Positions 16,323-25,937 of a stretch of 64,000 nt of DNA are shown here, in pieces (positions within the stretch are counted from its first letter, which is position 1; each line of letters opens with the position of its first letter). The notes under the pieces were generated by a model that saw only the letters and a program-made list of their open reading frames with translations, was not told where the DNA came from and did not search any database. The DNA lies in contig NZ_SJOO01000011.1 of the NCBI RefSeq assembly GCF_004331265.1, positions 62,001 through 126,000 on the forward strand, written 5' to 3'. The stretch comes from Enterobacter wuhouensis (GTDB taxonomy: Bacteria; Pseudomonadota; Gammaproteobacteria; Enterobacterales; Enterobacteriaceae). The position numbers were made by a program, and so were the translations under genes.

Positions 16323-17108
16323 TTATCGACCGGCGGTAAAGCCGGTTCTGACCACGCCCATGTCCACGACGGTCGCAGAAACTTCCCGCTCGCTGCTTTC
16401 GTTTTTCACCTTGATCATCTCGCCTTTGCGCCCCTTTTTGCTGGCAATGCCCATCGTGCGCGCTTCGACGCCATCCTGGACGGCAATCATCAGCACGCGC
16501 TGGCCGCGCTCCACCATTACCGGTGAATCAAGCTGGCTTTGGCTAATCGGCTGCAGCTCGCGAACGCGGCGCTTCAGGGTTAACCCCACCACCTCGTCCG
16601 GACGGGTGATATAGCCGCTGCGCAGGTTGCTGATGTTGAATTTTCGGCGCGTGAGATCGGAGGCGGCAAGCACGTGACCGCGCTCAAGCGTCTCTTTCGC
16701 CATCAACACCTGCAGATAGATATCGGGTTTGACCGTCACCGCCACGTCCCAGCCGCTTCCGGCCTCGCAGCGCACGTCAAAGCGCAGGCGACGTAAATCA
16801 AGGTGTTCACCGCCCGGCATGCTCACGCTGAGCGGCGCGGGGCAGGGCGCGTATTGCGAAATCTCGGAGGGGATAAACAGGTTCAGCTTCGCCTGATAAT
16901 CCTCCCAGCGGTTGCGTTCCGCTTCCTGGCGAATGGCCTCTGCGGCCTGCTGCTGAACGCGGGCATAAACCTGCTTGCGCGCGGTGGACGGCTCAGGCTG
17001 AGCCTCCGCCGGAAGCGCAATAACGCCGAGTAGCGCCGCGAAAACAGACCAGCGGAAAAATACCTTCCCTTTTGGACGGCATATTGCTGAAAAACGTATT
17101 GAATTCAT
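16323..17108 (-). CDS. flgA: FlgA (LfgA), P-ring assembly chaperone
   Basis: 261 residues from the ATG at 17108, giving a clear Sec signal peptide (RWSVFAALLGVIALPAEA, cut near residue 37). A reading starting at 17156 would put it over the flgB sigma-54 box. The C-terminal SAF domain is typical: VLMAKETLERGHVLAASDLTRRKFNISNLRSGYI, RELQPISQSQLDSP and a terminal GRKGEMIKVKNESS/DMGVVRTG segment. It works in the periplasm with FlgI. Divergent from flgB. Confidence 0.93.
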   Translation of the reverse strand: MNSIRFSAICRPKGKVFFRWSVFAALLGVIALPAEAQPEPSTARKQVYARVQQQAAEAIRQEAERNRWEDYQAKLNLFIPSEISQYAPCPAPLSVSMPGGEHLDLRRLRFDVRCEAGSGWDVAVTVKPDIYLQVLMAKETLERGHVLAASDLTRRKFNISNLRSGYITRPDEVVGLTLKRRVRELQPISQSQLDSPVMVERGQRVLMIAVQDGVEARTMGIASKKGRKGEMIKVKNESSEREVSATVVDMGVVRTGFTAGR

Positions 17109-17121
17109 GATGTTAAAAACC

Positions 17122-17138
17122 TGGCACGATAGTTGCTT
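17122..17138 (+). promoter_or_regulatory. Sigma-54 promoter of the flgBCDEFGHIJKL operon
   Basis: TGGCAC-GATAG-TTGCTT: exact -24 (TGGCAC) and -12 (TTGC) elements with correct GG-N10-GC spacing, 58 bases before the flgB start. LafK is the obvious activator. The same 17-base layout precedes lafB. Confidence 0.9.
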
Positions 17139-17195
17139 TAAATGCTGTAGCAACACGGACTATCGCAGGTGTCCATCATCAGAAAGGAGTGAGCT

Positions 17196-17546
17196 GTGAG
17201 TATTACTTTTGATAAGGCATTGGGCGTTCATCCGCAGGCTGTAGCACTTCGACTTTCCAGGGCGGAACTGCTTTCAGCAAATCTGGCTAACGTCGATACC
17301 CCCAATTTCCAGGCTAAAGATATTGATTTTGCCGCGGAGATGCAACGTTCACAGCGGGATTTCTTTCCCGGGTCTGCGCCGCAGGAGATGTATCGCGTGC
17401 CGTACCAACCCTCCTCGGACGGCAATACCGTTGCGCTGGACGTGGAGCAGGCGGAGTTTTCAAAAAACGTGCAGGACTATCAGATGAGCCTGGCGTTTTT
17501 AAACATGAAATTCACTGGCCTGAAAAAGGCAATTGAAGGTAAGTGA
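17196..17546 (+). CDS. flgB: FlgB (LfgB), proximal rod protein
   Basis: 116 residues starting at GTG, with AGGAG seven bases upstream. The rod/hook family motif LLSANLANVDTPNFQAKDIDF (about residues 27-47) and a C-terminal coiled region (QDYQMSLAFLNMKFTGLKKAI) are seen. It forms the rod base next to FliE. First gene of the sigma-54-driven rod-hook operon. Confidence 0.95.
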   Translation: MSITFDKALGVHPQAVALRLSRAELLSANLANVDTPNFQAKDIDFAAEMQRSQRDFFPGSAPQEMYRVPYQPSSDGNTVALDVEQAEFSKNVQDYQMSLAFLNMKFTGLKKAIEGK

Positions 17547-17565
17547 TTGAATCAGGTAACTAAAA

Positions 17566-17991
17566 ATGGCTTTTAGCGATATTTACCGCGTTTCGGGTTC
17601 GGCGATGACGGCTCAAACCGTCCGCCTGAACACCATCGCCAGTAACCTCGCCAACGCCGAAACCCCGGCGGTGGATGAAGGCAATGTGTACAAAGCGCGC
17701 CGCCCGGTCTTTGCCGCGGTGTACCAGAACGACCAGCTGATGAGCGACAAAGCGCTAACCGGCGCGCGCGTTCAGGTGCTGGACGTGGTCTCGACGGGCA
17801 ATGCCGTGCAGCGCTACGAGCCGCATCACCCGATGGCAAATGCGGACGGTTACGTCTGGTACCCGGACGTCAACGTGGTGGAGGAGATGGCCGACATGAT
17901 GTCCGCGTCGCGTAACTTCGAAACCAACGTGGATGTTCTTAACAATGTAAAAAGCATGCAGCAAAGCCTGCTGCGTCTTGGAGAGGCGTAA
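17566..17991 (+). CDS. flgC: FlgC (LfgC), proximal rod protein
   Basis: 141 residues with the rod motif LNTIASNLANAETPAVDEG near the N-terminus and the closing VNVVEEMADMMSASRNFETNVDVLNNVKSM segment typical of FlgC. It stacks with FlgB and FlgF in the proximal rod. The stop is three bases before flgD. Confidence 0.96.
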   Translation: MAFSDIYRVSGSAMTAQTVRLNTIASNLANAETPAVDEGNVYKARRPVFAAVYQNDQLMSDKALTGARVQVLDVVSTGNAVQRYEPHHPMANADGYVWYPDVNVVEEMADMMSASRNFETNVDVLNNVKSMQQSLLRLGEA

Positions 17992-17994
17992 TAC

Positions 17995-18687
17995 ATGAGC
18001 GTGAATGGCGTATCCAACCAATCCGGTACCACGACCTACGACAGCGGCGTGTCGGGGAATGACAATACGGCGGCAGGCATGAACAACCTGTTTATGCAGC
18101 TGCTGGTCGCGCAGATCCAAAATCAGGACCCGCTTAACCCCACCGACGGTACCGAGTATGTCGGCCAGCTCGCGCAGCTGACCCAGGTGCAGTCCATGGA
18201 AACCATGTCACAGCTGATGGCGAACAACGCCGTGCTGATGGACAACCTTCAGACCCTCACCACGGGCAACCTGGTCGGGCAAAAAGTGATGGTCCAGACC
18301 GACACGGTCGAAACCGACGGCAGCACCAGCATTGATGGCCGCCTGACGCTGGATCATGCCGCCAATACCGTCACGGTGATCGTGAAGGATGAAAGCGGCA
18401 ACGAGACCAAAATCGAGCTGGGCAAACAGGAAAAAGGAACGGTGGATTTCAGCATCGATCCCGAAGCGCTGGGCTTAAAAGAGGGTAAATACAGCCTGTC
18501 CGTGGTGACGGATACCGAAGAGACCAAGGTGCCGATTGAAGTCGGCGGCGTGGTGAACAACGTGCGCATTCCGCTCGACGGCAGCCCTACGGTGCTGAAC
18601 ATCACCGGGATTGGCGAAGTCGCTTACAACAATATTACGCAGTTTGGGCAGTCGAGTGACAAAAACCCAAAGGGATTAATGAGTTAA
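17995..18687 (+). CDS. flgD: FlgD (LfgD), hook cap / hook assembly scaffold
   Basis: 230 residues. The conserved N-terminal FlgD block is clear: NNLFMQLLVAQIQNQDPLNPTDGTEYVGQLAQLTQVQSMETM. The middle is a beta-rich domain. FlgD sits at the tip of the growing hook and lets FlgE polymerise, then is replaced by FlgK. Confidence 0.95.
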   Translation: MSVNGVSNQSGTTTYDSGVSGNDNTAAGMNNLFMQLLVAQIQNQDPLNPTDGTEYVGQLAQLTQVQSMETMSQLMANNAVLMDNLQTLTTGNLVGQKVMVQTDTVETDGSTSIDGRLTLDHAANTVTVIVKDESGNETKIELGKQEKGTVDFSIDPEALGLKEGKYSLSVVTDTEETKVPIEVGGVVNNVRIPLDGSPTVLNITGIGEVAYNNITQFGQSSDKNPKGLMS

Positions 18688-18699
18688 TCAGGAACAATT

Positions 18700-19887
18700 A
18701 TGAGCTTTGACATTGCAATTTCGGGCTTGAATGCCATTAACCAGCAGCTGGGCGCGATCTCCAACAACATCGCTAACTCCGGCACCGTGGGCTTTAAGTC
18801 AGGCCGCGCGGAGTTTGCTTCTCTGTATGCCGAAGGCCAGCCTTTGGGCGTGGGCGTGACCGGTATTGCGCAGAGTATTTCCAAAAGCGGAAGTATTTTT
18901 TCCTCTGCCAGCAGCCTCGACCTGGCGATCAACGGCGACGGCTTCTTCGTGATGCGCGACAGCGCGGGCAGCACGGCGTATACCCGCGCGGGCTACATGC
19001 AGACCGACAGCCTCGGCAACCTGATCAACAACCAGGGCATGTACCTGCAGGGCTATCCGGTGGATGCCAACGGCGTGATCCAGACCGGTACGGTCGGGAA
19101 TCTGACCATCAGCAGCGGTTCGCTTCCGGCTAAAGCAACCAGCTCGCTCGACTTCACGGCAAACCTTAACGCCAACGAAAAGCTGCCCAAAACCGCCACC
19201 TTCGATCCTACCGACGAAACGTCGTATAACCACACCTACGCGACGCAGGTGTACGACTCGCTGGGCCGTGAGCACACGCTGAAGCAGTATTTTGTTAAAA
19301 CCAGCGATAACGAGTGGGAAGTGCACTACTACATGGATGACCAGGATATGGGCACCACGCAGAAGATGACCTTCACCGAGCAGGGCGTGCTGGAAACGCC
19401 TAACGGGGCCGTCAACATTAAGGCCGATATTCCTGGCGCGGAAGGGATCGAACTGGCGCTGAGCTACAACGGCACCACGCAGTTTGGGTCTGATTTTTCC
19501 GTCAGCAAAAACAACGGCAACGGCTATGCCTCCGGCGAACGCACCGGACAGACCATCGACAAAGACGGCAGCGTGTACGCCACCTTCTCTAACGGTGAAC
19601 GTCTGCTGCAGGGCCAGGTGATTCTGGCGACCTTCGCGAACCCAAATGGCCTCTCGTCGCAAAACGGCACCACCTGGACGCAAACCGCCAGCTCCGGCGC
19701 GCCGCTGACCGGCACGCCGGGCACGGGCCTGCTGGGCGCGCTGACCTCTAACACGCTCGAAGGCTCTAACGTTGACCTGACGGCCGAGCTGGTGGGGCTG
19801 ATGACCGCCCAGCGTAACTACCAGGCCAACACCAAAGTGATCAGCACCAACGACAGCATGATGACGGCGCTGTTCCAGGCGGTGTAA
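18700..19887 (+). CDS. flgE: FlgE (LfgE), hook protein
   Basis: 395 residues. N-terminal IAISGLNAINQQLGAISNNIANSGTVGFKSGRAEF and C-terminal GSNVDLTAELVGLMTAQRNYQANTKVISTNDSMMTALFQAV are the FlgE termini; between them lies the variable outer hook domain. It overlaps the flgF start by one base. Confidence 0.96.
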   Translation: MSFDIAISGLNAINQQLGAISNNIANSGTVGFKSGRAEFASLYAEGQPLGVGVTGIAQSISKSGSIFSSASSLDLAINGDGFFVMRDSAGSTAYTRAGYMQTDSLGNLINNQGMYLQGYPVDANGVIQTGTVGNLTISSGSLPAKATSSLDFTANLNANEKLPKTATFDPTDETSYNHTYATQVYDSLGREHTLKQYFVKTSDNEWEVHYYMDDQDMGTTQKMTFTEQGVLETPNGAVNIKADIPGAEGIELALSYNGTTQFGSDFSVSKNNGNGYASGERTGQTIDKDGSVYATFSNGERLLQGQVILATFANPNGLSSQNGTTWTQTASSGAPLTGTPGTGLLGALTSNTLEGSNVDLTAELVGLMTAQRNYQANTKVISTNDSMMTALFQAV

Positions 19888-20618
19888 TGGATCACTTAAT
19901 TTATACCGCCGTCAGCGGCGCCAGCCGAAGCCTGTCGCAGCAGCAGATCCACGCCAATAACCTGGCGAACGTGAACACCCAGGGGTTCCGTCACGATCTG
20001 GATAGCGCCCTGTCGCAGCAGATCCAGGGTGAGGGTTACGCCTCGCGTTTCCTGGTACAGCAGCAGCAGGGCGGCGTGGACCTGACGCCGGGCGCAACGC
20101 GTGATACCGGACGCGATCTGGACGTGGCTATCAAAGGCAGCGGCCTGATTGCGCTGGTGAGCGGCAACCGCGAAGTCTATACCCGCAACGGCCAGATTGA
20201 AGTGGGGCCGGAAGGGGATCTGACCATCGACGGTTTGCCGGTGTCCGGCGATAACGGCCCGATCGTGCTGCCGCCGTTTTCCTCCATCAGCATTGCCGAT
20301 GACGGGGTGATCTCCATCGTGCCGGATGACGGCAACGTGGCCGCGCCGATGGAGGTCGATCGCATCAAGCTGGTGGATATTCCCGCCGCCCAGCTGAGCA
20401 AAAACAGCGCCGGGTTTATGGTCACCACCGCCAACGTCAACCCGCGTACCGAAGAGGTCGAGCTGGTAGCGGGCCATCTTGAAAGCTCCAACGTCTCGGC
20501 GATAAGCGAGATGGTGTCGAGCATTGCGCTCAACAGACAGTTTGAAGCGCAGATCAAGATGATGAAGGCGGCGGAAGATCTGGCCACGGCGGGCAACCGC
20601 CTGTTGCGTAATACCTGA
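19887..20618 (+). CDS. flgF: FlgF (LfgF), rod protein
   Basis: 243 residues with the rod-family N-terminus (TAVSGASRSLSQQQIHANNLANVNTQGFR) and C-terminus (VSAISEMVSSIALNRQFEAQIKMMKAAED). It belongs to the proximal rod. The start overlaps the flgE stop (TAATG). Confidence 0.94.
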   Translation: MDHLIYTAVSGASRSLSQQQIHANNLANVNTQGFRHDLDSALSQQIQGEGYASRFLVQQQQGGVDLTPGATRDTGRDLDVAIKGSGLIALVSGNREVYTRNGQIEVGPEGDLTIDGLPVSGDNGPIVLPPFSSISIADDGVISIVPDDGNVAAPMEVDRIKLVDIPAAQLSKNSAGFMVTTANVNPRTEEVELVAGHLESSNVSAISEMVSSIALNRQFEAQIKMMKAAEDLATAGNRLLRNT

Positions 20619-20635
20619 TTGAGTAAGGAATAACG

Positions 20636-21421
20636 ATGAATCCCGCTTTATGGATCAGCAAAACCGGCCTTGCCGCGCAAGACGCCAAGATGAGCGCCAT
20701 CTCCAACAACCTGGCGAACGTCAACACCACCGGGTTCAAGCGCGATCGCGTGATGTTCGCCGATCTGTTTTATCAGAATCAGCGCACGCCGGGCGGCCAG
20801 CTAGACCAGAACAACACCTCGCCGACCGGCATTCAGTTCGGTACCGGGGTAAAAATCGTCGGCACGCAGAAAGAGTTCTCGACCGGCAATATTCAGAACA
20901 CCGGGCAGAAGATGGATGTCGCCATCACCGGTCAGGGCTTTTTCCAGGTTGAAACCAGCGATGGCGACATTGCCTACACCCGCGCGGGTAACTTCCAGAA
21001 GAACCCGGACGGCCTGCTGACCAACGCGCAGGGGCTGCCGCTGGTACCGCAAATCGAGCTGCCGGACAACGTGAAGGATATCCAGATCGGCAAAGACGGC
21101 ACCGTTACCGCCACGGTTGCGGGCGAAACGGAGCCGGTTGAGCTTGGGCAGATCACCCTGGTGAACTTTGTGAATCCAGCCGGACTTGAGGCCATCGGCG
21201 GCAACCTGTACCGCGAAACCGCAGCCAGCGGGGAAGCGGTTGAAGGCGTCGCGGGCGAAGAGGCGTTCGGCCAGCTTGAGCAGGGATCGCTGGAAGGCTC
21301 CAACGTTCAGGTAGTGGAAGAGATGGTCGATATGATTACCGTCCAGCGCGCCTACGAGATGAACGCCAAAATGGTCTCTGCCGCAGACGATATGTTGAAG
21401 TTTGTCACGCAGCAGATGTAA
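20636..21421 (+). CDS. flgG: FlgG (LfgG), distal rod protein
   Basis: 261 residues, the canonical FlgG length. N-terminal TGLAAQDAKMSAISNNLANVNTTGFKRDRVMFADL and C-terminal GSLEGSNVQVVEEMVDMITVQRAYEMNAKMVSAADDMLKFVTQQM are near-consensus. Its polymer is the distal rod that crosses the L- and P-rings. Confidence 0.97.
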   Translation: MNPALWISKTGLAAQDAKMSAISNNLANVNTTGFKRDRVMFADLFYQNQRTPGGQLDQNNTSPTGIQFGTGVKIVGTQKEFSTGNIQNTGQKMDVAITGQGFFQVETSDGDIAYTRAGNFQKNPDGLLTNAQGLPLVPQIELPDNVKDIQIGKDGTVTATVAGETEPVELGQITLVNFVNPAGLEAIGGNLYRETAASGEAVEGVAGEEAFGQLEQGSLEGSNVQVVEEMVDMITVQRAYEMNAKMVSAADDMLKFVTQQM

Positions 21422-21445
21422 CGCGTGAAGTGAAGTGAACAAAAA

Positions 21446-22111
21446 ATGAAAAAGCAGTTAGTTACCGGCTTTTTTGTACTTCTGCTGGCCGGGTGTGAAA
21501 GCCCGGCCCTGCTGGTACATAAAGACGATGCGGCCTACGCGCCGCCGGAAGATTTTGCCATGCCGCCTGCCGAAACGAAGGGCGGCGGTCTGTACAACGC
21601 CAATTACAACTGGTCGCTGACCCAGGACCGTCGCGCCTATCGCGTGGGCGATATCCTGACCGTGAAGCTGGATGAATCAACCCAGGCCAGCAAGCAGGCG
21701 CGCACCAACTTCGGCAAGAAAAACGATGTCTCCATCGGCATTCCGGAGGCCTTCGGCCATTCCGTCGACAAGCTCTCCGGCTCGATCGACGGCAATCGCA
21801 ACTTCAACGGTAATGCCACCTCGCAGCAGCAGAACAGCCTGCGCGGTGCCATCACCGTTGCGGTCTATAAGGTGCTGCCCAACGGCGTGCTGGCGGTGCG
21901 CGGTGAGAAGTGGCTGACCCTCAACCAGGGCGACGAGTATATGCGCGTCACGGGGCTGGTGCGTGCGGAGGATATTGAGCGTGATAACTCCGTCTCTTCC
22001 CAGCGTATCGCCAACGCGCGTATCTCCTATGCGGGACGCGGCGCGCTAAGCGATGCCAACTCCGCAGGCTGGCTGACGCGCTTCTTTAACCATCCGCTGT
22101 TCCCAATTTAA
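21446..22111 (+). CDS. flgH: FlgH (LfgH), L-ring lipoprotein
   Basis: 221 residues. The signal peptide ends in a lipobox, LLLAGC (Cys about residue 17), so it is lipidated and placed in the outer membrane. The FlgH core is visible: YNWSLTQDRRAYRVGDILTVKLDESTQASK, and VLPNGVLAVRGEKWLTLNQGDEYMRVTGLVR. It forms the L-ring bushing. Confidence 0.96.
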   Translation: MKKQLVTGFFVLLLAGCESPALLVHKDDAAYAPPEDFAMPPAETKGGGLYNANYNWSLTQDRRAYRVGDILTVKLDESTQASKQARTNFGKKNDVSIGIPEAFGHSVDKLSGSIDGNRNFNGNATSQQQNSLRGAITVAVYKVLPNGVLAVRGEKWLTLNQGDEYMRVTGLVRAEDIERDNSVSSQRIANARISYAGRGALSDANSAGWLTRFFNHPLFPI

Positions 22112-22122
22112 TGGAGTCTGCC

Positions 22123-23214
22123 ATGCAAAAAGTCATGCTGTTTCTGATGCTGCTGTGGACCACCGGCGCGGCGGCGGAGCGCCTGGGTAACGTCGTGGAT
22201 ATTCAGGGCGTGCGCGGTAACCAGCTGGTGGGCTACAGCCTGGTCGTGGGCCTTGACGGCACGGGCGATAAGAACCAGGTGAAATTCACCAGCCAGTCGG
22301 TGACCAACATGCTGCGCCAGTTTGGCGTCCAGCTGCCGACCAAAATCGATCCTAAAGTGAAGAACGTCGCCGCCGTGGCCATCAGCGCCACGCTGCCGCC
22401 GGGGTACGCGCGCGGGCAGGCGATTGACGTGACCGTCTCGTCGATTGGCGATGCCAAAAGCCTGCGCGGCGGTACGTTACTGCTGACGCAGCTGCGCGGG
22501 GCCGATGGCGAAGTCTATGCCCTGGCGCAGGGGAACGTGGTGGTGGGCGGCGTGAAGGCCGAAGGCAACAGCGGTTCCAGCGTGACTATCAACACGCCGA
22601 CCGTCGGGCGCGTGCCGAACGGCGGTTCCGTTGAGCGTGAAATCCCGTCCGATTTTCAACAGAACAATCAGGTGATTTTAAACCTCAAGCGTCCGAGCTT
22701 TAAAACCGCCAACAGCGTTGCCGTCGCCCTTAACGGCGCCTTTGGCTCGGGCACAGCCACTGCGCAGAGCGCGACGAACGTGGTGGTTAACGCCCCGCAG
22801 TCTGCGGGCGAGCGCGTGGCCTTTATGTCGATGCTGGAAGATGTGCAAATCAACGCTGGCAAGCAGCCGCCTCGGGTGGTGTTTAACGCCCGTACCGGCA
22901 CGGTGGTGATTGGCGATGGCGTGGTGGTCCGTGCCGCGGCGGTATCCCACGGGAACCTGACCGTGACCATCCGCGAATCGTCCAACGTCAGCCAGCCGGG
23001 CGCGTTCAGCCAGGGACAAACCGTGGTTACGCCGGAAAGCGACGTCAGCGTCGACAGGGGCCGTGGGCAGATGGTGACGGTGGCGGCGGGTACCAGCCTG
23101 CGCAGCATCGTCAATACGCTGAACAGCCTCGGCGCATCGCCGGATGACACCATGGCCATTCTGCAGGCGCTGCATGAAGCGGGCGCGCTGGATGCTGAAC
23201 TGGTGGTGATTTAA
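22123..23214 (+). CDS. flgI: FlgI (LfgI), P-ring protein
   Basis: 363 residues from the ATG at 22123, six bases after TGGAG; an in-frame ATG at 22111 overlaps the flgH stop. A signal peptide (cut after about GAAA) precedes the near-invariant FlgI start ERLGNVVDIQGVRGNQLVGYSLVVGLDGTGD. It forms the periplasmic P-ring with help from FlgA. Confidence 0.96.
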   Translation: MQKVMLFLMLLWTTGAAAERLGNVVDIQGVRGNQLVGYSLVVGLDGTGDKNQVKFTSQSVTNMLRQFGVQLPTKIDPKVKNVAAVAISATLPPGYARGQAIDVTVSSIGDAKSLRGGTLLLTQLRGADGEVYALAQGNVVVGGVKAEGNSGSSVTINTPTVGRVPNGGSVEREIPSDFQQNNQVILNLKRPSFKTANSVAVALNGAFGSGTATAQSATNVVVNAPQSAGERVAFMSMLEDVQINAGKQPPRVVFNARTGTVVIGDGVVVRAAAVSHGNLTVTIRESSNVSQPGAFSQGQTVVTPESDVSVDRGRGQMVTVAAGTSLRSIVNTLNSLGASPDDTMAILQALHEAGALDAELVVI

Positions 23215-23223
23215 GGAGCCGCT

Positions 23224-23616
23224 ATGCTGAACGCCATTACCTCGAATACCGCCATGCTGCCCGGGGATATGACCGGGCAGGTCAAACCGCAAAATCTGGA
23301 ACAGGCCGCCGAGCAGTTCGAAGCCATGTTCCTGCGCTCGCTGATGAAGGAGATGCGTAAGGCGTCGCAGGCGCTGGTGGACGATAACCCGTTCGACAGC
23401 AAGCAGCAGCGCATGATGCAGGAGTTCTACGACGACAAGCTGACCTCGCAGCTGGCGTCGCAGCGCAGCACGGGCATTGCGCAGATGATTATCACCCAGC
23501 TTGGCCCTCAGGAGCGCGCGTCGCTTAAGAACGCGCAGGGTATGGTCGCTTTACAAGAACATCCTCAGCAATTAACGCCCCCCGTCGTACCGGCAGTACG
23601 CCGTGGGCAGGAGTAA
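23224..23616 (+). CDS. flgJ: FlgJ (LfgJ), rod cap protein lacking the peptidoglycan hydrolase domain
   Basis: Only 130 residues, against about 315 in E. coli and Salmonella. The rod-cap domain is complete (LEQAAEQFEAMFLRSLMKEMRKAS, then FDSKQQRMMQEFYDDKLTSQLASQRSTGIAQMIITQL), but the sequence ends in a short Pro-rich tail with no glucosaminidase domain, and flgK starts three bases after the stop. Single-domain FlgJ proteins are known in other bacteria, where a separate hydrolase opens the wall. A candidate here is the NlpC/P60 protein at 36208-36972. Confidence 0.93.
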   Translation: MLNAITSNTAMLPGDMTGQVKPQNLEQAAEQFEAMFLRSLMKEMRKASQALVDDNPFDSKQQRMMQEFYDDKLTSQLASQRSTGIAQMIITQLGPQERASLKNAQGMVALQEHPQQLTPPVVPAVRRGQE

Positions 23617-23619
23617 CCG

Positions 23620-24990
23620 ATGAACATGATCAACATTGCCTGGAGCGGCCTGCAGGCGGCGCAGTTTGGGATGAGCGTGACCTCCATGAACATCTCCAAC
23701 GTGCTGACGCCGGGCTATAGCCGCCAGGGCATTATTCAAAGCTCGGTGGTGACGATGGGCCAGGGCGGGATGTCCGCCGGGGCCGGCGTTCAGGTCGACA
23801 GCATCCGCCGCGTTTCCGATCAGTACCTGACCAACCAGGTGTGGCAGAGCAACAGCAAAGCCAACTACTACGGCATCAACAATCAGTATCTCGGTTCGCT
23901 GGAGAAGGTGATCGGCACGGATTCAACCAGCCTGGGAACGGGGCTGGATGATTTCTTTTCAGCGCTGAGCGCGCTCACGAAAGAGCCGGAAAGTGAAGCC
24001 AACCGCCAGCAGCTGCTGAATCAGGCAGACTCCCTGGCGACGCGCTTCAATAACATGAACGACTTTATCAATAGCCAGAAGACGTCGATCGCCAACCAGC
24101 GCGACACCATGGTGGGGCAGATCAACAGCCTGACCGCCGGGATCGCGGATTACAATAAAAAAATCATGGAGATGGACTCCACGGGCGGCAACAGCAACGT
24201 GCTGCGCGACCAGCGCGACGAGCTGGTGAAGCAGCTGAGCACCTATGCCGACGTGAAGGTGGTAGAGGACAGCAACGGCAGCTATTCCGTTTCAATGAAA
24301 AACGGCCAGCCGCTGGTGAGCGGTAAAGTGGCCGGGGAGCTGAGCAGCAGCCTTGACGGCAGCGGTAACCCGGTGCTGAGCCTGAACTTTTCCAACACCA
24401 CGTTCTCTCTGAACCCGTCGACGGGCGGACAGCTCGGCGCACTGTACGACTATGAGACCGGCGACCTCGCCGAGATGCAGGCCTCCGTGCAGGGCATGGC
24501 GGAAGCCGTTGCCACGCTGTTTAACGATCAGCTGGCGCAGGGCTTTGATAAGAATGGTAATAAGGGCAAACCGCTGTTTACCTTCGACCTGACCAATCCA
24601 ACCGGGATTTTGCAGGTTAACGATCTCAAGCCCGACGAGCTGGCGTTATCCGGCAAGCCTGACGAGCAGGGGAACGGCGACAACCTGCAGCTGCTGATCG
24701 ACCTGAAGAACAAAAAGGTCGATATCGGCGGAATGGGCAATATGAGCCTCAACGAAGGCGCTGCGGCAATCATCTCAAACGTGGGTATTGCCAGTAAAAA
24801 ATCCCAGAGCGAGCTGGAAGCCGCGCAGGGGGTTTACGACCAGGCACAGCTTCAGCGCAATAATCTCAGCGCGGTAAACCAGGACGAAGAGGCCATTAAC
24901 CTGCAGGTTTACATGCAGGCGTACCAGTCGAACGTCAAGGTGATTGCCACCGGAAACCAGATTTTCAACGACCTGTTAGGCCTGTTTTAA
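23620..24990 (+). CDS. flgK: FlgK (LfgK), hook-filament junction protein HAP1
   Basis: 456 residues, shorter than the 547 of E. coli FlgK, mainly through a smaller central domain. N-terminal IAWSGLQAAQFGMSVTSMNISNVLTPGYSRQ, the LGTGLDDFFSALSALTKEPES segment, and C-terminal VNQDEEAINLQVYMQAYQSNVKVIATGNQIFNDLLGLF are diagnostic. It joins hook to filament. Confidence 0.95.
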   Translation: MNMINIAWSGLQAAQFGMSVTSMNISNVLTPGYSRQGIIQSSVVTMGQGGMSAGAGVQVDSIRRVSDQYLTNQVWQSNSKANYYGINNQYLGSLEKVIGTDSTSLGTGLDDFFSALSALTKEPESEANRQQLLNQADSLATRFNNMNDFINSQKTSIANQRDTMVGQINSLTAGIADYNKKIMEMDSTGGNSNVLRDQRDELVKQLSTYADVKVVEDSNGSYSVSMKNGQPLVSGKVAGELSSSLDGSGNPVLSLNFSNTTFSLNPSTGGQLGALYDYETGDLAEMQASVQGMAEAVATLFNDQLAQGFDKNGNKGKPLFTFDLTNPTGILQVNDLKPDELALSGKPDEQGNGDNLQLLIDLKNKKVDIGGMGNMSLNEGAAAIISNVGIASKKSQSELEAAQGVYDQAQLQRNNLSAVNQDEEAINLQVYMQAYQSNVKVIATGNQIFNDLLGLF

Positions 24991-25011
24991 CCGGCGTTAA
25001 GGAACACACTT

Positions 25012-25932
25012 ATGCGAATCAGCAGTCTCTATAACTCCGACGCCATGATGGCGCAGCTTGGCACCAACGGAACGCGCATCAGCAAGCTGATGGAGCAAAT
25101 GGCCACCCAGAAGCGAATTAACGTTCCTTCGGACGATCCGGTTGCGGCCACGCGTCTGGTGCAGTTGAACCGCGAACAATCCGCGATCCAGCAGTATCAA
25201 AACAATATTAAAGGCCTGAGCGGTTCGCTTTCCAGCCAGGAAGCGAACGTCACTGCCATGAAAGATCAGCTGCTGGCGCTGAACGATAAGCTCGTATCGG
25301 CGGCAAACGGCGGCGCGCTGAGCGATGAAGACATGGCCAGCTATGGCAATGAGCTTTCTTCCATGCTCGATTCGCTGGTGGCCTCGCTGAATGCCCAGAA
25401 CGAAAGCGGCGGCTATCTCTTCTCCGGCACCAAAACCGATACCAAACCGGTTGTCTGGGATGAGTCGCAGGGAAAATATGTCTATCAGGGCAATAACGGC
25501 ACGCGTGAAACCACGGTGGCGAACGGCGTAAACGTGACGGAAAACACCAGCGCGGTTGGGGCGTTTTCCGGCAACGGTGACGATCTGGAAATGCTCAACA
25601 AGCTGAAGGCCCTGAGCGATAAAATGCAGGACCCGGCGCTGTCGGTAACGGATTATCAGGACGATCTTAACGAGATGCTGACGCTGTCGGGCCAGTCTCG
25701 CGATAAGGTTGCCGGGTTACTGACCGATCTGGGCGGTCGTCAGAACCGCCTGACCATGCTTGACGATGCCCATACGGACGTCAGCATGGCGAACGATCAG
25801 GTGGTTCGCGATCTGTCCGATACCGACTGGGCGACCACCAGTATTAATCTGCAGCTGTATACCAACTCCGTGCAGATCACCAACAAAGCGTACAGCATGA
25901 TCAGTCAGCTTTCGCTCTTCAGCATGTTGTAA
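25012..25932 (+). CDS. flgL: FlgL (LfgL), hook-filament junction protein HAP3
   Basis: 306 residues, similar to canonical FlgL (about 317). Flagellin-like N-terminus (MRISSLYNSDAMMAQLGTNGTRISKLMEQMATQKRINVPSDDPVAATRLVQLNREQSAI) and a helical C-terminus ending in NKAYSMISQLSLFSML. It connects FlgK to flagellin. lafW follows after five bases. Confidence 0.95.
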   Translation: MRISSLYNSDAMMAQLGTNGTRISKLMEQMATQKRINVPSDDPVAATRLVQLNREQSAIQQYQNNIKGLSGSLSSQEANVTAMKDQLLALNDKLVSAANGGALSDEDMASYGNELSSMLDSLVASLNAQNESGGYLFSGTKTDTKPVVWDESQGKYVYQGNNGTRETTVANGVNVTENTSAVGAFSGNGDDLEMLNKLKALSDKMQDPALSVTDYQDDLNEMLTLSGQSRDKVAGLLTDLGGRQNRLTMLDDAHTDVSMANDQVVRDLSDTDWATTSINLQLYTNSVQITNKAYSMISQLSLFSML

Positions 25933-25937
25933 TCGTT